Source: an uncultured Prevotella sp. (lineage in GTDB: Bacteria; Bacteroidota; Bacteroidia; Bacteroidales; Bacteroidaceae). From it: DNA of 64,000 bases. The notes under the pieces were generated by a model. The model saw only the letters and a program-made list of their open reading frames with translations, made no database searches and had not been told where the DNA came from. Position numbers and translations under genes: made by a program. Location: NCBI GenBank assembly GCA_900315775.1, contig ONAJ01000015.1:1-64000 (forward strand), read 5' to 3'. Shown one piece after another: positions 1 through 7,059 of the stretch (its first letter is position 1; every line of letters starts with the position of its first letter).

Positions 1-168
1 TTCAGGGTCACGCTTCTTCATTTTTTTGATGTAGTCGGTTGGGTTTACACTGTCTGTCAGTGCCTCCACCACATCTGCAACACAGAAGTACCATTTCTCA
101 TGCTCGTCGTCCCAAACGGTGCGCACCTTGCGCTCCTCAAATAGTTGTATAGCTTGTTTCTTAGTCAT
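1..168 (-). CDS. BRO-N domain (antirepressor-like) protein, N-terminal fragment
   Basis: The open frame starts at an ATG at 168-166 and runs off the left edge of the window. The visible 56 residues begin MTKKQAIQLFEERKVRTVWD and continue with the WYFCVADVVEALTDS and NPTDYIKKMKKRD stretches typical of the BRO-N domain found in phage antirepressors and DinD-like proteins of Bacteroides and Prevotella. BRO-N is thought to bind DNA; the C-terminal part that would tell a phage antirepressor from a stand-alone chromosomal gene lies outside the window. Its position beside decayed toxin-antitoxin material suits an accessory origin. The family call is by recognition of the N-terminus only. Confidence 0.72.
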   Translation of the reverse strand, partial: MTKKQAIQLFEERKVRTVWDDEHEKWYFCVADVVEALTDSVNPTDYIKKMKKRDPE

Positions 169-222
169 TGCTTAATCGTACTTTTTAATATTAAGTGTGA
201 CGAGGGACAGTCCCTCTGTTAC

Positions 223-354
223 CTAGAGAGTATTTAGCCATGCATTCATGTCGTCACGATTGCTAAAGGTGATACCTTTACCTTCGGCAATTTCTTTCTC
301 TGCCTTGTCTATGCGTGCAAAGAACTCTTCAGAAAAGCATATTTCCTTAATCAT
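223..354 (-). CDS. Small hypothetical protein, 43 aa
   Basis: ATG at 354-352 and TAG at 225-223 give 43 residues starting MIKEICFSEEFFARIDKAEK and ending NAWLNTL. The start overlaps the stop of the next upstream small frame as ATGA, which suggests translational coupling. It is highly charged, has no signal peptide, and looks like the small antitoxin-side proteins of toxin-antitoxin pairs, but I do not recognise a family. The coding call rests on the overlap and the sensible composition. Confidence 0.4.
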   Translation of the reverse strand: MIKEICFSEEFFARIDKAEKEIAEGKGITFSNRDDMNAWLNTL

Positions 355-479
355 ATTTCTTCGATGTGCCTCATAGCCTGTTCCACAGTCATGACCGGTG
401 CTTTCTCAGCCTGCTTCATGCCACGCTTAATGGTGTTGGCCAGTTTGTAGGCCTGCAGCGGCGTGTACTCATGCTGCAA
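351..479 (-). CDS. Small hypothetical protein, possibly with a frameshifted N-terminus
   Basis: The frame contains TPLQAYKLANTIKRGMKQAE and then APVMTVEQAMRHIEEI, and ends in the ATGA overlap with the next small gene. The only early start in this frame is TTG at 479-477. An ATG at 472-470, directly downstream of a TAATTTTG promoter box, is in a different frame that stops after 18 codons. Either TTG is used or a one-base indel has broken a leaderless ATG-started gene. The residues look antitoxin-like (amphipathic, basic then acidic) but no family is recognised. Confidence 0.35.
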   Translation of the reverse strand: MQHEYTPLQAYKLANTIKRGMKQAEKAPVMTVEQAMRHIEEI

Positions 480-484
480 AATTA
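477..484 (-). promoter_or_regulatory. Candidate -7 promoter box (TAATTTTG)
   Basis: This matches the Bacteroidetes TAnnTTTG box, read on the minus strand, 4 bases before an ATG at 472. It would serve the two small genes at 223-479. No clear -33 TTTG element was found at the right distance. Confidence 0.4.
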
Positions 485-552
485 CACTTTTCAATATAAA
501 TAGCAAAATTTTGGGGGAGATTTGTTATTTTTTTAAGGAGACAAGGAGACAG

Positions 553-797
553 AGAGTTCAAGGAGTTCAAGGAGTAAGCCTACCCCAAACCCCATTCTTC
601 GACTAGCGAAGCGACTTCGTCGATTACCCGAGCAAGGCTCGCCCATTCCCGCTGACGCGCCTACCCGTAGCCTTTCCCGTAGCCTTTCCCAAAAAGGAGG
701 GGCTTACTAAAGGGCAGGGAGAAGCCTCTCCCCAGCCCTCCCCAAAAGGGAAGGGAGCTCGTAAGCGCTTAATACATTTCTCTAACCCCTAACCACT
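553..797. repeat. Non-coding cluster of short direct and palindromic repeats
   Basis: No gene is seen from 485 to 821. The stretch holds AGTTCAAGG units (about 555-575), a duplicated CCCGTAGCCTTT (about 664-690), a palindromic CCCTCCCC/GGGAGGGG-rich block (about 688-752), and at 753-797 a segment TAAGCGCTT..TACATTTCTCTA followed by CCCCTAACC heptamers. The last segment is repeated at 1,452-1,503. These are interspersed repeats of the kind scattered through Prevotella and Bacteroides intergenic DNA. Confidence 0.7.
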
Positions 798-821
798 AAT
801 TTTTAATTAAAAAATTACGCT

Positions 822-989
822 ATGAAAAAAGATACATGGAAGACGATTATACAGGTGGTGATATCTGTATTGACGGCAGCACTGACTGCATTGGGAACGA
901 CATCGTGTATGGGTCACGGACGCTCGGGAATACAAAGAAAAATTTATTTTCCTTTGGTATTCCGCTCACTTAATCGTACCTTTAAATAA
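822..989 (+). CDS. Smalltalk-family peptide, 55 aa with extended C-terminus
   Basis: The start ATG is at 822. The N-terminal part MKKDTWKTIIQVVISVLTAA followed by LTALGTTSCMG matches the small hydrophobic peptides annotated in Bacteroides and Prevotella as smalltalk protein. It has a basic N-terminus, one hydrophobic segment (about residues 9-26) and a TSC motif resembling a lipobox. The family role is unknown to me. As I remember them, family members end near the Cys; here the frame continues about 24 residues through a degenerate promoter-like repeat (953-984), so the tail is probably a recent read-through extension. Confidence 0.7.
   Translation: MKKDTWKTIIQVVISVLTAALTALGTTSCMGHGRSGIQRKIYFPLVFRSLNRTFK
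953..984 (+). promoter_or_regulatory. Degenerate promoter copy (TTTG-N20-TACCTTTA)
   Basis: TTTG at 953-956 and TACCTTTA at 977-984 form a promoter-like element whose last conserved G is A. It lies inside the smalltalk coding frame, and its flanks resemble the intact promoter at 1,031-1,061 (shared CTCA-TTTAATCGTACCTTT core), so it is a decayed tandem duplicate. Confidence 0.5.
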
Positions 990-1030
990 GGTACTACCAT
1001 TCGGAAAAGAAAAGAAAAATGAACTTTCCT

Positions 1031-1061
1031 TTTGCTTTTCACTCATTTAATCGTACCTTTG
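1031..1061 (+). promoter_or_regulatory. Promoter of the antitoxin-like gene
   Basis: TTTG at 1,031-1,034 and TACCTTTG at 1,054-1,061, spaced by 19 bases, fit the Bacteroidetes sigma-ABfr promoter. Transcription would start about 22-25 bases before the ATG at 1,089. Confidence 0.72.
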
Positions 1062-1088
1062 CATCAGGAAAAGTAAAAATACACGATT

Positions 1089-1250
1089 ATGAGCATCGAC
1101 ACTTACAAACTGACAAGCATGGAGGAACCTACCGACGAGGTGCTCTCGCAACTGATGCGTGAGGCCGCTGAAGAGGCACGTGAGACAAATGCACAGGCAA
1201 CGCAACGCTATTTTGACGAACTGAGGCAGGCTGCCGCAAACATCAGATAG
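1089..1250 (+). CDS. Antitoxin-like protein, partner of a zeta-type toxin (53 aa)
   Basis: The 53-residue product starts MSIDTYKLTSMEEPTDEVLS, followed by an Ala/Glu-rich helix and YFDELRQAAANIR. Small proteins of this look precede zeta-toxin-family kinases in Bacteroides and Prevotella and are inferred to neutralise them. It has an intact frame and a near-perfect promoter, and ends two bases before the start of the toxin remnant. The toxin is destroyed, so this would be an orphan antitoxin that could still act on related toxins elsewhere. Assignment is by context and recall of the pairing, not by a diagnostic motif. Confidence 0.6.
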   Translation: MSIDTYKLTSMEEPTDEVLSQLMREAAEEARETNAQATQRYFDELRQAAANIR

Positions 1251-1252
1251 CC

Positions 1253-1330
1253 ATGAGCCAGACCGCACACCGTCCAGTACTCATCGTCATTGCCGGTCCA
1301 AACGGGTCTGGCAAGACCACTATCGACTGA
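1253..1330 (+). pseudogene. Zeta-toxin family protein, truncated just after Walker A
   Basis: ATG at 1,253 opens a 25-residue frame reading MSQTAHRPVLIVIAGPNGSG then KTTID and a TGA. IAGPNGSGKTTI is the N-terminal P-loop of zeta-toxin-type nucleotide kinases, which normally continue for about 180 residues. Homology stops at the sequence ACTATC and the next bases are short CCTTCAGCC/CCCTCATCC repeats, so the toxin body was removed at a repeat boundary. The remaining peptide cannot be a kinase. Confidence 0.7.
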
Positions 1331-1531
1331 GCCTTCAGCCTTCAGCCCTCATCCCTCAGCCTTCATCCTTCCTCCTTGCCGCAGGCAATCCATCGTAACT
1401 CAACCCTCATCCTTCAACCCTCATCCCTCGCACCTCGTATCTCGAGAATAGTACTAAGCGCTTGGTACATTTCTCTACCCCCTAACCTCTAACCCCTAAC
1501 CACTAAAAAACCTCTAACCACTAACCACAAA
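1331..1531. repeat. Tandem CCTTCA/CCTCAT and CCTAACC heptamer repeats
   Basis: The 250 bases between the toxin remnant and ppiD have no gene. They are built from imperfect CCTTCAGC/CCTCATC units (1,331-1,430), CACCTCG-type units (about 1,427-1,445), then a second copy of the TAAGCGCTT..TACATTTCTCTA segment (1,452-1,482) and TAACCYC heptamers to about 1,527. The CACCTCG unit reappears inside the cobD coding sequence at 57,181-57,215. Confidence 0.7.
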
Positions 1532-1560
1532 AAAAGCGGGGCTCAAAGAGCTCCGCTTTT
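1532..1560 (-). terminator. Rho-independent terminator of the ppiD unit
   Basis: A 12-bp stem (AAAAGCGGGGCT / AGCTCCGCTTTT, one G-T pair) with a 5-base loop lies 24 bases after the ppiD stop. A run of A on the plus strand (T on the transcript) follows it. Confidence 0.8.
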
Positions 1561-1583
1561 ATAGTGTTTTAATAAAATTCTGT

Positions 1584-3728
1584 TTAGAAGAACAGGTAGC
1601 GGTTGTCCTTAACCTTTGCGTTAACGTAGAGCTCACGCATGTAGTTGCCTGCATACTGCATAGCACGCTGCTGAGCACGCTGAGCGTACTGCTTAGCATC
1701 GAACTTAGCACCCTGACGTGCCTGACGGCTCTTTACCTGGAAGAGGTAAACACCACCGTTACCCTTTACAGGAGTCTTAGAGAACTGACCTGCCTTAGTG
1801 CCTGCTACAGCACCGCTAAGTGCGGGCTCGCTGGCACCTGTCTCCTGGATGAATGCGGGAGCGGCGAAAGTAATCTGGTTTACGTCAGAAACCTTAGCGC
1901 CCTTCTTCTGAGCTGCTGCAATGCTTGTAACGCCGTTGAGCTTAGCCTTAATCTGCTCTGCCTTCTTGTCGTTAACAACGAGAGAGCGAACGTACTCCTT
2001 AACCTGAGCATTGTCGAGTGACATATAGCCAACAGGGTTAATCTTTGTATTTACGATAACCAGCAGGTGGTCGTTCTCGCCACACTCATAGAGAGGAGAA
2101 ACCTCGCCTTCCTTAGAGTCGAAAATCCACTTGAGGGCGTCGCGTGTTCCGTGAATACCTGCTACGTAGTGCTCGGTATTGCTCATTCCCTGACGCTCCT
2201 GAACCTGGTAGCCGTACTTAGCGGCAGCCTTCTCGATAGCCTCGAGTGACTGGTTCTCGCTTACGAACTGGCTGAACTTGTTGTATGCTGCGCTGTAAGT
2301 GTCCTTAGAGAAATCGATAGGACGCTTGATGACTGCTGCTGTATATTTCTCAACAGGAGCACGACGGTCGAGAACCTGGAGGATGATGTTGCTACCAACC
2401 ATCTCGAGGTTTGTGTAAGCGTTGAGTGCTGCTGTGTTCAGAGTATTAATATATGTACGCGTATCCTTGTCAAGAGAAGGAGCTGTCTGATACTGGTTGC
2501 TTGTGAGCCAAGACTTCTCGCCAGTCTGGTTGTACTTCTTAGCAAGAGCCTCGAAGTCGGCACCACCCTGAAGAGCGGTGTAGATAGAGTCTGCCTGCTT
2601 GCGAACGGCTGTGATGTCGCTGCCGCCAACCTGGATAGCGCGGAACTGTATAGAGTCAGGAAGCTGCTGCTTAGCGATGAGCTTGATGACGTTGAGTGTG
2701 TTGTCAGCCTTGTTCTCCTTTGGTGCTGTTGTAGTACCGACAGCGATAGAGTCGAGCTGAGCAGCGATGTCGCTTGAGAAAGCAGCCTTTGTCTGAGGTA
2801 CGCCAAGATAGCCTACAACAGAACCTGCCTTGCGGAGAACCTCTGAAGGCTCGTTGGTAGTAGCAAGGAGAGCTGCAGCGTCCTTAACAGACTTCTCGAT
2901 AGCAGCGCGGTCAGCAGCAGAAGCTGCAACCTTTACGTCAACATACTTGATGTCGCGTGACTCCTCGACCTGCTTGAACTGAGGCTTCAGCTCCTCGTAC
3001 TTTGCCTTGAGGTCAGCATCGTCAACCTTAACGTCCTTATCGTTGATAGCGCTGTATGGGAATGCTGCGAGCTGGATGTTGCTCTCTACATTCTCGTTGT
3101 CGAATGCTGCCTTAGCTGATACAGGATTTGAGAGGAAACAAGCACCGAGCAGAGCCTGATACTTCTGAGAGAGAGTCTGCTGGCGCAGGTTCTTCTCGAT
3201 GAAAGTCCAGTAGTTGTACATTGAACGCATCTGGTCAGCCATCTGTGGGTTTGAAGTCTGTGCCTTCTGGTACTCAGAGAGGAACTGTTTCAAGAGGTTA
3301 ACGTCGAAACGTCCTGTCTGCTGGTTAACGAAAGGAGTCTGTGCCAACATTGGGTTGGTACCCGCATTGAGCATGTTCTGGATTTCCTCGTCGGTAACAG
3401 TAAGACCAAGTTTCTCTGCCTCGTTCTCGATGATGGTATTCTGAACGAAAGTCTGCCATACCATATCCTTAACACGGTTAAGATCCTCGTCGGTGAGGTT
3501 GTCGCGTCCCTGTGTCATCTTGATAACATCAGAATACTCGTCAACGAGTTTCTGGAATTCCTGGACGTCGATTTTCTTACCTAACACTTCGCCAACTTGT
3601 TGGCGCTCCTGATTGCGCTGTGACTCGCAAGAGCGGAAAAGCTCCTCAGCGATGAAGGCAAACAGGGCAAGACCAATTACTGTTACAAGTACTGGTCCCC
3701 AGCTTCTAATTCTTCCTATTGCTGCCAT
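1584..3728 (-). CDS. ppiD: PpiD/SurA-like periplasmic peptidyl-prolyl isomerase, 714 aa
   Basis: This is a membrane-anchored folding factor for proteins leaving the Sec translocon. The N-terminus has one transmembrane anchor (about residues 11-28, GPVLVTVIGLALFAFIAEEL) followed by a SurA_N-like region (about 40-210) and a parvulin-type segment around 340-450. The C-terminal part, rich in A, Q and K, ends in NAKVKDNRYLFF. Length (714) fits the long Bacteroidetes form rather than the 620-residue E. coli protein. It is the last gene of the coaX-to-ppiD set and has its own promoter at 3,778-3,809. Isomerase activity is not demonstrated by any residue I can name; many PpiD domains are only chaperones. 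Confidence 0.85.
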   Translation of the reverse strand: MAAIGRIRSWGPVLVTVIGLALFAFIAEELFRSCESQRNQERQQVGEVLGKKIDVQEFQKLVDEYSDVIKMTQGRDNLTDEDLNRVKDMVWQTFVQNTIIENEAEKLGLTVTDEEIQNMLNAGTNPMLAQTPFVNQQTGRFDVNLLKQFLSEYQKAQTSNPQMADQMRSMYNYWTFIEKNLRQQTLSQKYQALLGACFLSNPVSAKAAFDNENVESNIQLAAFPYSAINDKDVKVDDADLKAKYEELKPQFKQVEESRDIKYVDVKVAASAADRAAIEKSVKDAAALLATTNEPSEVLRKAGSVVGYLGVPQTKAAFSSDIAAQLDSIAVGTTTAPKENKADNTLNVIKLIAKQQLPDSIQFRAIQVGGSDITAVRKQADSIYTALQGGADFEALAKKYNQTGEKSWLTSNQYQTAPSLDKDTRTYINTLNTAALNAYTNLEMVGSNIILQVLDRRAPVEKYTAAVIKRPIDFSKDTYSAAYNKFSQFVSENQSLEAIEKAAAKYGYQVQERQGMSNTEHYVAGIHGTRDALKWIFDSKEGEVSPLYECGENDHLLVIVNTKINPVGYMSLDNAQVKEYVRSLVVNDKKAEQIKAKLNGVTSIAAAQKKGAKVSDVNQITFAAPAFIQETGASEPALSGAVAGTKAGQFSKTPVKGNGGVYLFQVKSRQARQGAKFDAKQYAQRAQQRAMQYAGNYMRELYVNAKVKDNRYLFF

Positions 3729-3777
3729 TGTTTGTTGTTTTTATTTTGTTTTGTTTTTATTTTTTCAATTCAGCCTG

Positions 3778-3809
3778 CAAAGTTACGAAAAAGTGTGTAC
3801 AATGCAAAA
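3778..3809 (-). promoter_or_regulatory. Promoter of ppiD
   Basis: On the minus strand TTTTG (3,809-3,805) and TAACTTTG (3,785-3,778) are spaced by 19 bases, a good Bacteroidetes promoter, about 50 bases upstream of the ppiD ATG. Confidence 0.7.
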
Positions 3810-3829
3810 CAAAAGTGCATTTTTTTGTT

Positions 3830-5089
3830 TTAATCATTCACTTTAAGTCGTACAAGTTCTATTTTAGTCATCGTGTTCTTGAGAATCTTAAACTCAAAAC
3901 GACCTATTTTTATCACTTCGTTGAGTTTCGGGAAACTCTCGTATTCGTGGAGTATAAGTCCTCCGACGGTCATGTAGTCCTCGTCTTCAGGCAGTTCGAG
4001 GTTGAACATCTCGTTGACTTTGTCTATCTCGAGTCGTGCCGAAAGGATGTATTCGTTATCGCCTACTTTCTTTGCCACGTAGTTACTGTTGTCGTGCTCG
4101 TCCTCTATCTCTCCGAAAATCTCTTCGACGATATCCTCGAGGGCAACGATGCCGCTTGTTCCTCCGAACTCGTCGATGACGACGCCGAGCGACTTCTTCT
4201 GCTGAAGGAAGGTCTGCATCATCTTTTGTGCCGACATAGTTTCCGGAACGTAGGGCATAGTACGGATATGTTCGCGCCAGTCTTTCGGTTCGCGGAACAT
4301 CTCCGAAGAGTGGATGTAGCCTATGATGTGGTCTATGTCCTCGTGATAAACGATAATCTTTGACTTTCCGCTCTCCACGAAGATGTTCTGCAGCTCCTCA
4401 AGGGTGCAGTCCTCGTTGACGGAACATATCTCTGTACGAGGCACCATACAGTCGCGCACCTTTGTGTCGGCAAAGTCGAGAGCGTTCTGAAAAATCTTTA
4501 CTTCGTCCTCTATCTCGTCCTCGCTGCGGGCATTGTCGATACTTGTCTGTACAAGATAGTCGAGATCTACCTTCGAGAACTCCTCGTCAGGCTCCTCCAA
4601 AGGAATCTTGATGCCTACGATGCGCATAAGACGACGTGAAAGTGTAGCGCAGAATTTTGATATAGGCCAAAGGACTATGTAGCAGAGATATGCCGGAACA
4701 GCAAATATCTTCAGCAGTCGGTTAGGGTTGCTCTTGAAGAGAGTCTTTGGCAGGAACTCGCCTGTAAACAGCACTATCAGGGTGCTGAGTATGGTGTCAA
4801 GAGGAACAGTAACCGCGGGGTCCAGACCATCAAAGATGGTATTGTCGAAAAGACGGGCTATGAGGATGCCGTAAACGACAAGCGCTATGTTGTTGCCGAC
4901 AAGCATAGTGCTCACGAAGGTGTTTGGATGGCGGTAGAACGTGGAGAGAAGGCGCGACGAGAGTCCTGCCTTTTCTACTTCTGCCAGCATACGGTTGCTT
5001 GAGACGAAGGCTATCTCCATTCCCGAGAAGAATGCCGAGAAAGCCATCGATATTATTATTCCTATGACAAGAGTAATGTCTGCTTCCAT
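3830..5089 (-). CDS. CNNM/CorC-type membrane protein with CBS pair (GldE-like), 419 aa
   Basis: Domain order is a DUF21/CNNM membrane domain with hydrophobic segments (about 1-190), a CBS pair (about 205-325, including the MVPRTEI motif just before it) and a small CorC_HlyC transporter-associated domain (about 335-415, ending IELVRLKVND). The family is called hemolysin-related or CorC and is linked to divalent cation (Mg/Co) handling; in Bacteroidetes the closest named relative is GldE. It lies 5 bases after lptC, so the two are co-transcribed. Substrate is not readable from the sequence. Confidence 0.85.
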   Translation of the reverse strand: MEADITLVIGIIISMAFSAFFSGMEIAFVSSNRMLAEVEKAGLSSRLLSTFYRHPNTFVSTMLVGNNIALVVYGILIARLFDNTIFDGLDPAVTVPLDTILSTLIVLFTGEFLPKTLFKSNPNRLLKIFAVPAYLCYIVLWPISKFCATLSRRLMRIVGIKIPLEEPDEEFSKVDLDYLVQTSIDNARSEDEIEDEVKIFQNALDFADTKVRDCMVPRTEICSVNEDCTLEELQNIFVESGKSKIIVYHEDIDHIIGYIHSSEMFREPKDWREHIRTMPYVPETMSAQKMMQTFLQQKKSLGVVIDEFGGTSGIVALEDIVEEIFGEIEDEHDNSNYVAKKVGDNEYILSARLEIDKVNEMFNLELPEDEDYMTVGGLILHEYESFPKLNEVIKIGRFEFKILKNTMTKIELVRLKVND

Positions 5090-5094
5090 TGGGG

Positions 5095-5730
5095 TTATTT
5101 CTTTCGCGTTGGTGTGGTAGGATTACGCAGCTTTGCCTTCGTTGTGTCAGGAGCCGACAGTATGGAGTCGCCTGCCGAGTTGCCGAAGCCGCTATCGCCA
5201 CGCTCGAACGAGCCTTTTGAGTTTGTTACGATATAATGACGCATCTGTTCGTCACTACGGAAATACGTTCCTTCCATCTCGCGCTCAGGAGTTACGAGGC
5301 GTGAGAAAGTATGACTGTACATCTCGTGTGCCTGCTGGTCCCAGAACAGTTCCTCGCTGCGGAAACGCAGGTTGTCCTTAGTGCGGACACTAACCCTTCC
5401 GCGAAGTTCCCACAGCTTACGCTCATCATAATAGTAAGCGGTATCTGCCTGGATGTAAGCCTCGATATGAAACTTCTTATCATATTGTTCAAGGAAGATG
5501 CCCTTGTTGAATATCCAACGTGACGGACGACGTACAACATTCACCTCCCAGCGTTCCGCAACAATGCGGTACTTCATTACTCCCGAGTCGGAAATAAGAG
5601 TGCTGACGCCGAAGGATGTCATCATAGAAACGGAGTCGCGCTCGTAAATGGCGGGCGCGGTGTGCTCTTTCTCACTACTGCAGGCCACTATTGCCATCAA
5701 ACAAACCAAAAACCAAGCTAAATTCTTCAC
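5095..5730 (-). CDS. lptC: LPS export protein LptC, lipoprotein form, 211 aa
   Basis: LptC receives lipopolysaccharide from the LptBFG transporter and passes it to LptA across the periplasm. The N-terminus MKNLAWFLVCLMAIVACSS is a lipoprotein signal with Cys17, usual for Bacteroidetes LptC, where E. coli has a transmembrane anchor. The body has the beta-jellyroll pattern with alternating short strands (residues about 35-185: MTSFGVSTLISDSG, ADTAYYYDERKLWELRGRVSV). The C-terminal 25 residues are polar and probably disordered. It sits between a beta-barrel gene and a CBS protein in a minus-strand envelope unit. Confidence 0.85.
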   Translation of the reverse strand: MKNLAWFLVCLMAIVACSSEKEHTAPAIYERDSVSMMTSFGVSTLISDSGVMKYRIVAERWEVNVVRRPSRWIFNKGIFLEQYDKKFHIEAYIQADTAYYYDERKLWELRGRVSVRTKDNLRFRSEELFWDQQAHEMYSHTFSRLVTPEREMEGTYFRSDEQMRHYIVTNSKGSFERGDSGFGNSAGDSILSAPDTTKAKLRNPTTPTRKK

Positions 5731-5766
5731 TCTTAACTCTTCACTCTTAACTCTTAACTCTCAACT
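5731..5766. repeat. CTTAACT-type heptamer repeat between two genes
   Basis: About five imperfect copies of a 7-base unit (TCTTAAC/TCTTCAC) fill the gap between the stop of the barrel gene and the start of lptC. It belongs to the same class of heptamer repeats seen at 1,331-1,527, 7,803-7,845, 21,943-21,985 and 54,131-54,160. Confidence 0.6.
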
Positions 5767-7059
5767 CTACTCCACCTTCCACTTCATGAACCAGCGTTCG
5801 TTGAAGGTTATACCTATATTGATGCGGAAAGTGTTCTCCTTGAGAAGTCCTGCGCCAGACTGCTGTACCCATTGTCCTGAGATGTTGAGTATAGAGCGGT
5901 TATTGGTGACATTAACGATAGGAATACCGAAACCGAGACTTGCGCCAATCTCCTTAGGACCGTTGCCTCCGTTGACTCTGATGTATGGCGTAGCATACGA
6001 GAAGCCCGCACGGATGCGCATCCTGCTGAAGAAGTTACGGCTTAATTCGTTGGCACAATACTGACCTCCGACGGTAATCTTGTGTCTGTCCTTGAAATAG
6101 TTGTCGTCCATAACGTACTTACCGACGTTGTACTCTATGCGATAGACGGGGAACGAGGTCTTGCTCCACATCTGCCACTGATAGTCGGCACCTACTTTCC
6201 ACTTCTCGTTATGGTTCCACGTTGTTCCGAAGCCCACGATTGTAGGAATCTTGAGAACATGTTGAAGCGAATATACGGTTCTTGTGGTTACACTTGTCTG
6301 AGAGTTCGTAGAAATGATGTTACACGTAGGCTCTCCCGAAACCTTATGGCCAGGCGAGAACGTAGCACCGAATGTGAGTTTGTTTTTCTTGTCGAGTTCT
6401 GCGGTATATTGAACACCGAAGTTCAACTTCCAGCTTGCCACATTGAACGAAGTATTCTTTCGGAGCGACTTCGTGGTAGCGTCGCTGTATGAGTTTGTCA
6501 CGTTAGTTTCTATCGGACCCCATATAAAGCTTGTGTTAACACCTGCGGAGAAGTTCTTGAATATCTCCCATCCTACTCCGAGATAAACCTCGTGAATACC
6601 GCCGGAACCGTTATAGCTGTTGACATATTTCTGCTTAATGTCGTTGTTGAGGATGCCGTTAACCCTGTAGCTGTAGCCCATATTAGTATAAGGTACGAAA
6701 CCAAAGCTGACACCCACATGACGGGCAGCACGGAATCCAGCTACGATATATTCAAGACTGGCGTTCTTCGCATTCTTGCTAACTCCGTTCTCCTTGAAAT
6801 TTGTAATCTGACCGCTTGCTCCGATGTCGAAGATAAACGTTAATGAATCGACAGCAGAGTATGAGGCAGGGTTCATGTAGTTCACCTGATTGTGCTCTCT
6901 GAAACCTAACGCCAAACCGTTCATACCGCGATTGAAACCGCTCGTCTGGTCGCTAAGAAGTCCGTATCCGTATTGCGAATAAGGCGAATTAGTGCTGCTC
7001 TGAGCACTTACCGCAAGTGATATTGCCGCCAAAACGACGGTACTATATATTTTTTTCAT
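5767..7059 (-). CDS. Outer-membrane beta-barrel protein, 430 aa
   Basis: MKKIYSTVVLAAISLAVSAQ is a Sec signal, cleaved before Gln20. The mature protein starts SSTNSPYSQYGYG, a motif common in Bacteroidales outer-membrane proteins encoded beside coaX and lptC. Alternating hydrophobic strands with Gly and aromatic residues run to the end, closing with NIGITFNERWFMKWKVE. It resembles FadL/OmpP1-like barrels but I cannot name a substrate. It overlaps the coaX 3' end by 17 bases, so the genes are co-transcribed from the coaX promoter. Confidence 0.75.
   Translation of the reverse strand: MKKIYSTVVLAAISLAVSAQSSTNSPYSQYGYGLLSDQTSGFNRGMNGLALGFREHNQVNYMNPASYSAVDSLTFIFDIGASGQITNFKENGVSKNAKNASLEYIVAGFRAARHVGVSFGFVPYTNMGYSYRVNGILNNDIKQKYVNSYNGSGGIHEVYLGVGWEIFKNFSAGVNTSFIWGPIETNVTNSYSDATTKSLRKNTSFNVASWKLNFGVQYTAELDKKNKLTFGATFSPGHKVSGEPTCNIISTNSQTSVTTRTVYSLQHVLKIPTIVGFGTTWNHNEKWKVGADYQWQMWSKTSFPVYRIEYNVGKYVMDDNYFKDRHKITVGGQYCANELSRNFFSRMRIRAGFSYATPYIRVNGGNGPKEIGASLGFGIPIVNVTNNRSILNISGQWVQQSGAGLLKENTFRINIGITFNERWFMKWKVE

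Noticed and set aside
1047-1268. 73-codon minus-strand frame across the antitoxin-like gene
   Set aside because: The plus-strand gene has a proper promoter and a family-like sequence, whereas the reverse frame is Cys/Leu-rich and has no start context.
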